Assembly (NCBI RefSeq): GCF_006716115.1
Contig: NZ_VFOO01000001.1
Span: 3,162,001-3,226,000, forward strand
Reading direction: 5' to 3'
From: Subtercola boreus
GTDB lineage: Bacteria; Actinomycetota; Actinomycetes; Actinomycetales; Microbacteriaceae
DNA: 64,000 nucleotides
In this document: in pieces, positions 54,296 to 62,618 of the stretch
Layout of the letters: each line of letters opens with the position of its first letter
Position numbering within the stretch: the first letter of the stretch is position 1
Made by a program: the position numbers and the translations under genes
The notes under the pieces: model-generated
What the model was told of the DNA's origin: nothing
Seen by the model: the letters and a program-made list of their open reading frames with translations, nothing else
Databases searched by the model: none

Positions 54296-54919
54296 ATGGA
54301 TGCCCGGCCACACCCGCCTCGGCCTCTGCTGTTGGGTGCACCTGCGGGGCCGCCCCGCGCCGACGCCGAGCGGAACCACGCCCTCATCCTGGCCGCCGCG
54401 CGCCGGCTCCTCGAAGGCCGCGGGGTCGACGGGCTGACGATGGACCTGGTCGCGGCCGAGGCCGGTGTCGGCAAGGGAACGGTCTTCCGGCGGTTCGGAA
54501 CTCGCACCGGGCTGATGCTCGCCCTCGTCAACGACATTGAGACCGACTTCCAGCGACGGTTCATGAGCGGCCCGCCGCCGCTCGGGCCGGGGGCACCGGC
54601 GACCGACCGGCTGGTCGCGTTCGGCCGGGAGCGCATCGCGATGCTCGAGCTGCAGGGCGACCTGCTGCGTGCGGCCGAGGACCGACCTGACGAACGCTAC
54701 GCCTCGGCCCCGCGCGCGGCGAGTGCGCTGCACCTCCACATCCTGCTGAACCAGGCCGGCTACGACGGGGACACCCCGGTGCTGGTGTTCACCCTGCTCG
54801 CCAGTCTCGATGCGACCCTCGTGCTCTACGAGAACCGCAGCCAGAACGTGACGATGGAGCGGGTGGCGAATGCCTGGGAGGACCTGGTCCGACGGGTGAC
54901 GGCACCGCGGGCATCCTGA
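54296..54919 (+). CDS. TetR-family regulator
   Basis: 207-residue repressor. The HTH is in the first 60 residues (LILAAARRLLEGRGVDGLTM, then GVGKGTVFRRFG). The ligand domain is unremarkable. I chose the ATG at 54296 because TACGGT lies exactly 6 bases upstream (leaderless); an in-frame ATG at 54260 sits in the operator. It probably represses the divergent reductase. Confidence 0.85.
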   Translation: MDARPHPPRPLLLGAPAGPPRADAERNHALILAAARRLLEGRGVDGLTMDLVAAEAGVGKGTVFRRFGTRTGLMLALVNDIETDFQRRFMSGPPPLGPGAPATDRLVAFGRERIAMLELQGDLLRAAEDRPDERYASAPRAASALHLHILLNQAGYDGDTPVLVFTLLASLDATLVLYENRSQNVTMERVANAWEDLVRRVTAPRAS

Positions 54920-54935
54920 GCCGCCGCCGCCCGCG

Positions 54936-55148
54936 TCACTCCGTCTCGGGCACGTAGCTCAGGATGTCGCCCGGCTGGCAGCCGAGCACGCTGCAGATGG
55001 CGTCGAGCGTCGAGAACCGCACCGCTTTGGCTCGCCCGTTCTTCAGGATCGACACGTTCGCCACGGCGAGGTCGATCGCCGAGGCCAGGTCGGTGACGCT
55101 CATCTTCTTCTTCGCAAGCTCCACGTCGAGGTTGATCACGATCGGCAT
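54936..55148 (-). CDS. Xre-family small HTH regulator (YozG type)
   Basis: 70-residue helix-turn-helix protein (ELAKKKMSVTDLASAIDLAV then NVSILKNGRAKAVRFSTLDA), the single-domain type commonly paired with DUF2975 membrane proteins. Its ATG overlaps the DUF2975 stop (ATGA). It probably regulates its own operon through the palindrome at 55658. Confidence 0.88.
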   Translation of the reverse strand: MPIVINLDVELAKKKMSVTDLASAIDLAVANVSILKNGRAKAVRFSTLDAICSVLGCQPGDILSYVPETE

Positions 55149-55627
55149 CAGATCACCTCGGCGAGTTCGCTCTGCAGGCGGATGGCCGTGTGCAGCAGTC
55201 GGCGCATCACGCCGACGAGCAGGGCGAGGGCGGCGCCGACGCCCGCCGCAGCGCCGCACAAGACGAGGAGGGACGGTCCGGCGGAGATCGGAGCCACCCC
55301 CTGCAGGGCGGCGAAGAACACGAAGCCCGCGGCTCCGAGCGCCGCGCCGACCACGAGTGCGCCGACAGCGATCCTCACCCAGGGGTCGGTTCGGCCCTGG
55401 TCGTCGAAGATGGCGTCACCCGGAACGAGGGCCACGAGCATCCACGCGCTCAGCAGGACGACTTCGACCGCGACCGCTCCCGCGATGATGAGTGCGGCCA
55501 GCACGCCGGCTGGAAGGCCTTCCAGGGTCTCCGAAGCGAGCGCGACCGAGGTGACCTGAGCGGCCAGGGCACCGGCGAAGAGCAGGACCAGCAGCACCCG
55601 CAGCGTGAGCAGACTCGAACGGGACAT
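55148..55627 (-). CDS. DUF2975 membrane protein
   Basis: 159-residue protein with four hydrophobic helices (LRVLLVLLFAGALAAQV, GVLAALIIAGAVAVEVVLLS, IAVGALVVGAALGAAGFVFF, LLVLCGAAAGVGAALALLVG), fitting DUF2975. The conserved pairing with the Xre protein suggests a membrane sensor or regulator pair; function unknown. The ATG at 55627 has GGAG 5-6 bases upstream. Confidence 0.85.
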   Translation of the reverse strand: MSRSSLLTLRVLLVLLFAGALAAQVTSVALASETLEGLPAGVLAALIIAGAVAVEVVLLSAWMLVALVPGDAIFDDQGRTDPWVRIAVGALVVGAALGAAGFVFFAALQGVAPISAGPSLLVLCGAAAGVGAALALLVGVMRRLLHTAIRLQSELAEVI

Positions 55628-55657
55628 CGGCACTCCATATCGAAAAGCGTGCAATAG

Positions 55658-55674
55658 GTATCGATATTCGATAC
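55658..55674. promoter_or_regulatory. Palindrome before the DUF2975-Xre operon
   Basis: GTATCGATATTCGATAC is a perfect 7-bp inverted repeat around TAT, lying in the promoter region between the DUF2975 gene and the divergent ferritin-like gene. A half-site-like ATATCGAAA follows at 55638. Candidate operator of the Xre protein. Confidence 0.6.
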
Positions 55675-55710
55675 GTTAACGATCGCAAGACTACCGCAAA
55701 GAGAGATCGG

Positions 55711-56526
55711 ATGCCCATGCCAACACCGCAGAACCCGGATTTCGCCGTCTGGGACGCCTACTTCGAAGCCAATACGGCGCGCCACACGCGCCTCGACGCG
55801 ATGATCCCGTGGCAGTCGGTCTGCCTCCTCCCACCCGCCGACGTCGTCGCGATCGCGCGTTCGCTGCAACGTTTCGAACTCGGCGAGAGCGGCGAGGGCA
55901 AGGGCCTGCTCGGCAAGGCGGCGCGACGGAACGACCCCGCCTACGACTCGGCCCTGGTGCGTTTCATCGGGGAGGAGCAGAAGCATTCCGCCCTCTTCGC
56001 CGCCGCCCTCGAACGGTTCGGCGAGAGCCGGCTGACCTCGCACTGGTCGGATGTCGCGTTTGTCGTACTGCGCCGGATGCTCGGGCTCCGCACCGAGGTG
56101 ATGCTCTTCCTCATCGCGGAGACGACGGCGATGGAGTACTTCGGCGCTCTCAGCCGGTCGGCCGACCCGGTCATCCACGGGGTGGCCCGGCGGGTGCTGA
56201 CCGACGAGGTCGAGCACGTGAAGTTCCAGGTCGACCAGCTGCGGGCCGGCTTCGAACACACGCCCCGGGCGGGACGGATGCTCGCGGCGGGCGCCGCCTG
56301 GCTGGTCGCTGTAGGAGCGGCCACTGTGCTCGCGCTCGATCACGGGCCGGCGATGCGCTCCCTCGGGCTCCCTCCCGCCGTGTTCTGGCGGCGGGCGCTC
56401 CGCCAGTTCGGGCGCGCGGTGCCTGCGGCGTTCCGGCTGGGCGCGGAGGCGGTGCCGTTCGGGCCGGCCGTCGACTCGATCGAGTACTTCTCGGGCGAGT
56501 ACGAGCGTCAGGCGCCGCGGGTGTAG
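55711..56526 (+). CDS. Ferritin-like diiron domain protein
   Basis: 271-residue helical protein with a ferritin-like fold. The metal ligands are likely in IGEEQKHSALF and LTDEVEHVKFQ (two E-x-x-H motifs), with further Glu in IAETTAMEYF. The C-terminal third has a hydrophobic segment (LAAGAAWLVAVGAATVLAL) and an amphipathic tail. It may be a diiron oxygenase or desaturase-like protein. GAGAGA precedes the ATG at 55711. Its end overlaps the convergent SDR gene by 19 bases. Confidence 0.7.
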   Translation: MPMPTPQNPDFAVWDAYFEANTARHTRLDAMIPWQSVCLLPPADVVAIARSLQRFELGESGEGKGLLGKAARRNDPAYDSALVRFIGEEQKHSALFAAALERFGESRLTSHWSDVAFVVLRRMLGLRTEVMLFLIAETTAMEYFGALSRSADPVIHGVARRVLTDEVEHVKFQVDQLRAGFEHTPRAGRMLAAGAAWLVAVGAATVLALDHGPAMRSLGLPPAVFWRRALRQFGRAVPAAFRLGAEAVPFGPAVDSIEYFSGEYERQAPRV

Positions 56527-57407
56527 TACCCCGCGGCGAGGTCTTCCCGGAGTCCCGGGTGGGTCGGCGTCCAGCCGTACCGTTCCTGGGTGAGGGCGCT
56601 CGACGCGGACATGTCGAAGCCGAAGAACATGCCGATCCAGCCGAAGTGGTCGGCCGCGGCATCCGGAGCCACCGACTCTGTCGGAACACTGAGGGCGTCG
56701 CCGATGGCCGCCGCGATCTCGCGGGTGCTGATGCCTTCCTCGCCGACCGCGTGCACGATCGCGCCGGCTTCGGCCTGCTCCAGTGCCAGCCGCACGAGCC
56801 GGGCGGCGTCGGCGCGGTTCACGGCTGCCCAGCGGTTGGCGCCGTCCCCGACGTACCCCGAGACGCCGCGGTCACGGGCGACTCCGGCGATCGTCGAGAT
56901 GAAGCCATGGTCACCCTCGCCGTGCACGGTGGGCGCGAAGCGGAGGGCGACGGGGCGCACTCCGCGGGAGGCGTATTCGAACGCGAAGTTCTCCCCGCCC
57001 CCGCGGGGGGCATCGGGGCCGACCGCCGGTGAGGCGTCGTTCTCGGTGACGGCGCGGCCCGGGGTGAGCCCGGCGACGCCGGCCGCGAACAGCAGCGGGC
57101 GGTCGGAGCCCGCGAGCGTGTCGCCGAGGGCGGCGACGGCGGCCCGTTCGGTGCGCCCGGCCCCGGCCATGTCGCTGAAGTCGTGCTTGAAGCCGAGGTG
57201 GATCACTCCGTCGGAGGCGGCGGCCCCCGCCCTCAGGCTGTCGAGGTCGTCGAGACTGCCCGCGAGCGGGGTGACGCCTGCGGCGGTGAGGGCGTCGGCC
57301 GACGCCTGGCTGCGGGCGAGACCGGTCACGCGGTGACCGGCATCCAGAAGTTCGGGGATGACGGCCGAGCCGATCCAGCCGGAAGCGCCGGTGACGAATA
57401 CATGCAT
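56508..57407 (-). CDS. NAD(P)-dependent epimerase/SDR protein
   Basis: Extended short-chain dehydrogenase of 299 residues. It has the NAD(P) motif VTGASGWIGSAV at the N-terminus and SLDDLDSLRAG. Where classical SDRs have YxxxK it reads FEYASRGV, so the catalytic Lys is not obvious. The ATG at 57407 is the natural start of the Rossmann strand. It is divergent from a TetR gene, with two matching operators in between. Confidence 0.85.
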   Translation of the reverse strand: MHVFVTGASGWIGSAVIPELLDAGHRVTGLARSQASADALTAAGVTPLAGSLDDLDSLRAGAAASDGVIHLGFKHDFSDMAGAGRTERAAVAALGDTLAGSDRPLLFAAGVAGLTPGRAVTENDASPAVGPDAPRGGGENFAFEYASRGVRPVALRFAPTVHGEGDHGFISTIAGVARDRGVSGYVGDGANRWAAVNRADAARLVRLALEQAEAGAIVHAVGEEGISTREIAAAIGDALSVPTESVAPDAAADHFGWIGMFFGFDMSASSALTQERYGWTPTHPGLREDLAAGYYTRGA

Positions 57408-57449
57408 GATGCAGAGCTCCATTCCTCCGGCTCGTGGGCCGGAGCATCC

Positions 57450-57466
57450 ATGTCAGTTGCTGACAT
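57450..57466. promoter_or_regulatory. TetR operator copy 1
   Basis: ATGTCAGTTGCTGACAT, an inverted repeat (ATGTCAG/CTGACAT), lies upstream of the SDR gene. Its centre is 34 bp from the second copy. Confidence 0.75.
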
Positions 57467-57483
57467 CAAAACCGTAGCACACC

Positions 57484-57500
57484 ATGTCAGTCACCGACAT
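57484..57500. promoter_or_regulatory. TetR operator copy 2
   Basis: ATGTCAGTCACCGACAT repeats the same motif with changes only in the centre. It overlaps the -35 of the tetR promoter whose -10 is TAGAAT at 57519-57524. Confidence 0.75.
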
Positions 57501-57530
57501 CACTTTCTCCGCCCTCGCTAGAATGGGCAC

Positions 57531-58097
57531 ATGGGACGATGGGAACCGGGCGCCGAGGGCCGCCTGATGCAGAGTGCCATGGAGCTCTATGTGGAGCGAG
57601 GGTTCGAGCAGACCACGGCCGCGGAGATCGCCGAGCGGGCCGGCGTGACCGAACGCACGTTCTTCCGCTACTTCACCGACAAGCGCGAGGTGCTCTTCGG
57701 CGGTGCGGTGGAGCTCAGGCGGGTCGTTCTCGAGGCGATTGTGGATGCGCCGACCACGGCTCCGCCCCTCGACGCCGTTCTCGCGGGGATGTTCGCGGGC
57801 GCCGCCCTGATCGGCGTCAACCGGGGCTGGTCGCGGCAGCGCGCTGCCCTGCTCGCGGCGAACCCCAGCCTGATGGAGCGCGAACTGCTGAAACTCTCGG
57901 CGCTCGGGGAGTCGGCCGCCGACGCGCTCCGGCAACGCGGAGTCGCTCCTCTCACCGCGCGGCTGGCCGGGCACACGGGGGTCAGCGTGTTCTCGATCGG
58001 CTTCGACACCTGGGTGGGCGACGACTCGCCGGGCGACTTTCCCGCGTGCATCCGTCTCGCCCTGGCCGAGCTTCGGGAGCTGACCGCCGACGCTTGA
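57531..58097 (+). CDS. TetR-family regulator of the divergent SDR gene
   Basis: 188-residue repressor with an N-terminal HTH (AMELYVERGFEQTTAAEIAE then GVTERTFFRYFTDK). TAGAAT lies exactly 6 bases before its ATG (leaderless). Twin 17-bp operators sit between it and the SDR gene, so it probably controls both. A ligand cannot be guessed. Confidence 0.9.
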   Translation: MGRWEPGAEGRLMQSAMELYVERGFEQTTAAEIAERAGVTERTFFRYFTDKREVLFGGAVELRRVVLEAIVDAPTTAPPLDAVLAGMFAGAALIGVNRGWSRQRAALLAANPSLMERELLKLSALGESAADALRQRGVAPLTARLAGHTGVSVFSIGFDTWVGDDSPGDFPACIRLALAELRELTADA

Positions 58098-58184
58098 GAC
58101 TTTCTGCAGCGCGCGCAAGCCCTGTCGGAGTTCCTGTGTGCCGGGTGAGACTACTGACCCGCCCCTCTTCCGGAAGGACCGCTC

Positions 58185-59513
58185 ATGGAGCTCACCCGCC
58201 GCCAGATCCTCATCGGAGCGGGAGCCGCCTCGCTGCCGCTCCTGCTCGCCGGTTGCGGCTTCGCGCCGCCCGCCACGACCTCCGGAGGCGGTGCGACCGG
58301 CTCGTCCGGCGGCGCAGCCACCGGCACCCTCACGTTCACGACCTGGGGCACCGACGCCGAACTCGCGGGCTTCCGCTCGGCGATCGACCGCTTCCAGCAG
58401 GCGAACGCCGGGGCGACGGTGAACCTCAACGCGGTGCCCTACGCCCAGATGTTCACGAACATCGACGCCCAGCTGCAGGCGGGGAACCCGCCCGACATCT
58501 TCCGGGTTCCGTACTACACGTTCGGCAGCTATGCGGGGCGCGGGCAGCTGCTCGATCTCAGCACCTACCTGCCCTCCGGCTTCAGCGACACCTTCACCCC
58601 GGCCGCCTGGGCCGCTGTACAGAACAAGAGCACGCCCTACGGTGTTCCCCACCACACCGACACCTCGGTCATCCTGTACAACAAGGCGGCCCTCGAGACG
58701 GCCGGCGTCACCAGTGTGCCGACCACTCTCGACGACGCGTGGAGCTGGGACGAGTTCGAGGGTGTGCTGCAGAAGCTCCGCACGTCGCTGCCGGCCGACA
58801 AGTACCCGTACGCCGCCAACTGGCAGGGGAACGGGGTCACCCGCTGGCTCAGCTGGCTGTTCGAATCCGATGGCCGGTTCCTGGCCGAAGACCTGGTCGC
58901 ACCGGCGATCGACTCGGATGCGGGCCGCCAGGCTGTCGACTTCACGAAGAACTTCTTCAGCGCCAACTTCGTGCCGCAGAACAACTCGGTGAAGTCGACG
59001 ACCCTCGCCAGCGACATCTGGTACGCGCAGACCTCGGCGATGGTGTCGGCGGGTGCGTTCCTCATTCCGGATGCCGCGTCGACGCTCGACTTCGAATGGG
59101 GCGCCACTTTCTCCCCCCGCAACGTGCGTTCGGCCGGGGACTTCGGTGGAAACGCCCTCGTCGCGACCAAGGCCACCGCCAACCCGGACCTCGCCAGTGC
59201 CTTCCTGCAGTTCGTCACCCAGGAGGACGAGATGCGGCAGTTCTGCGCCGGGGCCTCGCTGCTGCCGACCCGGGCGGACCTCACCGCGAGCGGCATCGAC
59301 TTCGCCGTGCGCCCCGAGCTCTCACCGGTGTTCGTCGGGCAGGCGTCGAGCGTGCAGGCTAAGGATTCGGGCCAGGTCACCTCGCCGTCGATGTCGAAGA
59401 TCATCACGGTGCTGCAGGACCAGCTCGAGCAGGCCTTCGTCGGCGGACAGAGCACCACGGACACGCTCTCGGCGATGACGACAGGGATCGCAGCCGCGAC
59501 GGCCGGGTCATGA
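58185..59513 (+). CDS. Sugar ABC transporter substrate-binding lipoprotein
   Basis: 442-residue family 1 solute-binding protein. The signal peptide ends at lipobox LLAGC (Cys24) and starts with twin Arg (LTRRQILIGAG), so Tat export is possible. The mature part has LTFTTWGTDAEL and the aromatic sugar-site regions (ASLETAGVTS-like, WSWDEFEGVLQKL). GGAAGGA precedes the ATG. It heads a transporter operon and overlaps the first permease by four bases. Confidence 0.92.
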   Translation: MELTRRQILIGAGAASLPLLLAGCGFAPPATTSGGGATGSSGGAATGTLTFTTWGTDAELAGFRSAIDRFQQANAGATVNLNAVPYAQMFTNIDAQLQAGNPPDIFRVPYYTFGSYAGRGQLLDLSTYLPSGFSDTFTPAAWAAVQNKSTPYGVPHHTDTSVILYNKAALETAGVTSVPTTLDDAWSWDEFEGVLQKLRTSLPADKYPYAANWQGNGVTRWLSWLFESDGRFLAEDLVAPAIDSDAGRQAVDFTKNFFSANFVPQNNSVKSTTLASDIWYAQTSAMVSAGAFLIPDAASTLDFEWGATFSPRNVRSAGDFGGNALVATKATANPDLASAFLQFVTQEDEMRQFCAGASLLPTRADLTASGIDFAVRPELSPVFVGQASSVQAKDSGQVTSPSMSKIITVLQDQLEQAFVGGQSTTDTLSAMTTGIAAATAGS

Positions 59514-60487
59514 CCGCGGCCGTGGGCCTGGGCGCGGGCGCAGCCGCCGCTGCGGCCGTGTCTGGCGCGCCTTCCGCATCGGACGCGCGCACGGCGAGCC
59601 CCCGCCACCGCGGCCGCAGCCGTGCCCGCGAATCGCTGGCCGGGTACGCCTTCCTCACCCCGAACCTCCTGCTGCTCGGCGTCTTCGTCATCGTGCCGCT
59701 GGTGTCGGCAGTGGTCATCAGCTTCCAGCGCACCGACGGTTTCGGCGCCGGCACGTTCACCGGCATCGACAACTACGCGCGGCTCGCCACGGACCCGGTG
59801 TTCTGGCGGTCCACCCTCAACACGGCACTGTTCACCGCGATCGTCACCCCTCTGTCGATGCTGCTGGGCCTCGGAGCGGCCGTGCTGATGAACTCGGTGC
59901 TTCCGGCGCGTGGGTTGTTCCGCAGCATCCTGATCCTGCCGATGGCGATCTCAGGGGTCGCGACGGCGCTCATCGGCGTGCTGGTGTTCGACCAGAACAA
60001 CGGCGTGCTCGACAAGCTGCTGAAGGCCGTGGGGCTGCCGGCCGTGGAGTGGCAGTCGGGCGGCGCGGCGGCATTCGCCTCCGTCGTCATCGTGACGCTG
60101 TGGTGGCGGGTCGGCTTCAACATGCTGATCTACCTGGCCGGCCTCCAGGGCATCAGCCCGGAGCTGTACGAGGCGGCGCGACTCGACGGCGCCGGCGGAT
60201 GGCAGCGTTTCCGGTTCGTGACCGTCCCGCTGGTCGGCCCCTCGTCGTTCTTCCTGCTCATCATGAACGTCATCTACTCGTTCCAGGTGTTCGACATCGT
60301 CTTCGTGCTCACCGGCGGGGGGCCCCAGAACGCGACATCCGTTCTCGTCACCTACGCCTACAACAACGGCTTCGTCACTCGCGATCAGGGCTACGCCGCC
60401 GCGATCGGTGTCGTGCTGCTGGTGCTGACGCTCGTCTTCACCGCCGTGCAGTGGCGGGTCAGCCGCACCCGTGACCTGGTCGACTAG
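59510..60487 (+). CDS. Sugar ABC transporter permease (MalF/UgpA type)
   Basis: 325-residue permease with six hydrophobic helices and a 45-residue Ala/Arg-rich N-terminal extension. The coupling (EAA) loop is in ELYEAARLDGAGGWQRFRFVTVPLVGP. It belongs with the next permease; the ATPase is missing from the cluster and may be a shared MsiK-like protein elsewhere. Confidence 0.93.
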   Translation: MTAAVGLGAGAAAAAAVSGAPSASDARTASPRHRGRSRARESLAGYAFLTPNLLLLGVFVIVPLVSAVVISFQRTDGFGAGTFTGIDNYARLATDPVFWRSTLNTALFTAIVTPLSMLLGLGAAVLMNSVLPARGLFRSILILPMAISGVATALIGVLVFDQNNGVLDKLLKAVGLPAVEWQSGGAAAFASVVIVTLWWRVGFNMLIYLAGLQGISPELYEAARLDGAGGWQRFRFVTVPLVGPSSFFLLIMNVIYSFQVFDIVFVLTGGGPQNATSVLVTYAYNNGFVTRDQGYAAAIGVVLLVLTLVFTAVQWRVSRTRDLVD

Positions 60488-60496
60488 GAGCATCCT

Positions 60497-61318
60497 GTGA
60501 CCGAGACCCTCCGCTGGCGCGTGATGCGCCTCGCCCTTGCCGTCGTCATCTCGATCATCGTGATCTTCCCGCTGTACTGGATGATCGTGGTGGCCTTCTC
60601 GACCCGCGCCGACCTGCTCGGCGGCGAGCTCCGCCTCTGGCCCGAAACACTCACACTGGCGAACTTCGAGCGGGTGTTCGCGGCGTTCCCTGTGGCGACC
60701 TGGTTCGGCAACTCGGCCGCCATCGCGATCACGGTTTCGCTCATCACGGTCGCGGTGAACCTCCTGGGCGGGTACGCGCTCGCCCACCTGCGGTTCCGCG
60801 GGTCGACGGTGCTCTTCCTGATCGCTCTGGCGACGCTGATGATCCCCGTGCAGGTGATCATGGTGCCGCTCTTCGGGCTGGTCACCGGGCTCGGGCTCTA
60901 CGGAACCTACTGGGCGGTCATCCTGCCGACGGCCGCCTCGGCGTTCGGACTGTTCCTCGCCCGGCAGTTCATCCTCGCGATCCCCCGGGACCTGATCGAG
61001 GCAGCGCGGATGGACGGGGCCGGCAACTGGAGGGTGTTCACCCGCATCATCCTGCCGCTCTCGAAACCCCTGATCGCGGTGCTGTTCTTCATGAGCCTGC
61101 TGCAGACCTGGAACGACTTCGCCTGGCCGCTGATCGCCCTGAAGCAGAATGCGCTGTTCACGTTGCCGATCGGGCTGCTCTACCTGCAGGGCCAGTTCGG
61201 CGCGGACTACGGCGGCACGATGGCCTTCGCGATCATCAACGTGCTGCCGATGGTGGTGCTGTTCCTGGTGTTCCAGCGGTACTTCGTGCAGGGCTTCGCG
61301 CGGAGCGGGATCCGCTGA
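60497..61318 (+). CDS. Sugar ABC transporter permease (MalG/UgpE type)
   Basis: 273-residue second permease. The EAA loop is in DLIEAARMDGAGNWRVFTRIILPLSKP, and six helices span the protein. It starts with GTG 9 bp after the first permease. Sugar specificity is unknown; no sugar-acting enzyme or LacI regulator accompanies it. Confidence 0.93.
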   Translation: MTETLRWRVMRLALAVVISIIVIFPLYWMIVVAFSTRADLLGGELRLWPETLTLANFERVFAAFPVATWFGNSAAIAITVSLITVAVNLLGGYALAHLRFRGSTVLFLIALATLMIPVQVIMVPLFGLVTGLGLYGTYWAVILPTAASAFGLFLARQFILAIPRDLIEAARMDGAGNWRVFTRIILPLSKPLIAVLFFMSLLQTWNDFAWPLIALKQNALFTLPIGLLYLQGQFGADYGGTMAFAIINVLPMVVLFLVFQRYFVQGFARSGIR

Positions 61319-61357
61319 CCCGGGCCTGACCCGGCCGCTGACCCGGCCCGTCGCTGG

Positions 61358-61909
61358 TCAGAGCGGCTTCCGCATCTCCATCTCCTGCTGGTGCGGGTTC
61401 AGGATGTACGGGAACAGCATCCCCGTGGCGACATACCCGCGGCTCTCGTACGCCGCGATGGCCCGCGCGTTCCCGGTGTGCACGTGGAGGTAGAGCGCAT
61501 CGGCCTCGCCGCGCGCCCATTCCTCGACCCCCGCGAGCAGCAGATCGGTGACCCCCGACGCCCGTCCACGGTACGCGGGGGAGACGAAGACGCCCACCAG
61601 CATCGGACCCGTCGGGTCGAGGTAGCCGCCCATCGTGCCGACCCAGCGTCCGCCCGCCCCGTTGGTCGCGCCCGAGCCCGCTCTCTCGCTCTCGCTCGCG
61701 CTCTCGTCGATCGCGGCGAGGGCCGTGCCGCGCGGATTCTCGCCGCGACGTGCGCGTTCACGCCAGACGCGCTCACTGTGCCCCTCCGCCGCGGCGAGCG
61801 TCTCGCCGAACGCGATCGGAGTGTCGGCCAGCATCTCGAGCCGGAGGGCCCGCACTGCGGCCCAATCGGACTCCCTGGTGCGGCGGACGCTGATCGACGG
61901 GCTGTTCAC
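61358..61909 (-). CDS. GNAT-family N-acetyltransferase
   Basis: 183-residue acetyltransferase. The acetyl-CoA loop is in VSPAYRGRASGVTDLLL, and the C-terminal NARAIAAYESRGYVATG is typical of GNATs. TAGGCT lies exactly 6 bases before the GTG (leaderless). A Ser/Glu/Ala-rich insert (about 70-85) is polar. Substrate unknown. Confidence 0.88.
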   Translation of the reverse strand: MNSPSISVRRTRESDWAAVRALRLEMLADTPIAFGETLAAAEGHSERVWRERARRGENPRGTALAAIDESASESERAGSGATNGAGGRWVGTMGGYLDPTGPMLVGVFVSPAYRGRASGVTDLLLAGVEEWARGEADALYLHVHTGNARAIAAYESRGYVATGMLFPYILNPHQQEMEMRKPL

Positions 61910-61973
61910 TCTCCCAGCCTAGGGTGACGGCGTTCGGCGCGGGTGACCTCTGCGGTGCGCGAAAATGGATCCT

Positions 61974-62513
61974 GTGACCGTGACGATTCTGCCCGCCGAC
62001 TGGAACCACCCCGACAGTGAGCGTCTTCGACGCGCCCAGCGGGACGAACTCGACACCCGGTATGGCGCAGACACCGAACCGGGAGTGAAACCGTCCGCCG
62101 ACGACATCGCCGTGTTCCTCATGGCACGTGACGAGAACGGTGAGGCGGTCGGGTGCGGCGCGCTCCGGATGCTCGGCCCGTCCGAAGCGGAAGTGAAACG
62201 GATGTTCGTGGCGCAGCCGGCCCGGGGCAGCGGTGTCTCCACGGCGATCCTCCGCGCCCTCGAAGCGGAGGCCACCGCGCGCGGAATCACGACGCTCAAA
62301 CTCGAGACGGGCCCCGCGCAGCCCGACGCCGTGCGCTTCTACACGCGGGAAGGGTACACACGCATCCCCCTCTTCGGTCACTACGTGCACTCGGAGGGCT
62401 CGCTCTGTTTCGCCCGCGACCTCGCCGCCGACTCGGCCGCCGACTCGGCCGCAGACGTGGCCGCCGACTCGGCCGCCGCGGCCGCCGCGGGTTCGGCAAC
62501 TCCTCCCGCCTGA
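61974..62513 (+). CDS. GNAT-family N-acetyltransferase with Ala/Asp repeat tail
   Basis: 179-residue acetyltransferase. The CoA loop is in MFVAQPARGSGVSTAIL, followed by PDAVRFYTREGYTRIP. The last 30 residues are low-complexity AADS repeats from a 12-bp tandem repeat. I prefer the GTG at 61974, which lies 7 bases after GAAAAT; an ATG at 61965 overlaps that hexamer. Confidence 0.85.
   Translation: MTVTILPADWNHPDSERLRRAQRDELDTRYGADTEPGVKPSADDIAVFLMARDENGEAVGCGALRMLGPSEAEVKRMFVAQPARGSGVSTAILRALEAEATARGITTLKLETGPAQPDAVRFYTREGYTRIPLFGHYVHSEGSLCFARDLAADSAADSAADVAADSAAAAAAGSATPPA
62424..62471 (+). repeat. 12-bp tandem repeat in the GNAT tail
   Basis: Four GCCGCCGACTCG-like units (62424, 62436, 62448 imperfect, 62460) encode AADS-type tetrapeptides in frame. 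Confidence 0.8.
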
Positions 62514-62524
62514 TCTGCTGCGTC

Positions 62525-62588
62525 TGACCTGCTAGTACCGATGTGCTGCTCCTGACCTGCTAGTACCGATGTGCTGCTCCTGACCTGC
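62525..62588. repeat. 28-bp direct tandem repeat (2.3 copies)
   Basis: Two identical 28-bp copies (62525-62552 and 62553-62580) starting TGACCTGCTAGTACCG are followed by the first 8 bases of a third. They lie in the gap after the GNAT gene. No protein or hairpin explains them. Confidence 0.85.
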
Positions 62589-62600
62589 CGCGTCGTGCGG

Positions 62601-62618
62601 CGTTCGTTCGTTCGTTCG
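62601..62618. repeat. CGTT tetranucleotide run
   Basis: Four CGTT units in a row between the tandem repeat and the end of the HNH gene. Such a short microsatellite is prone to slippage but lies outside any gene. Confidence 0.7.

Noticed and set aside
61316-61348. Triple TGACCCGG repeat after the second permease
   Set aside because: Short, GC-rich and partly includes the stop codon; likely chance or weak terminator remnant.
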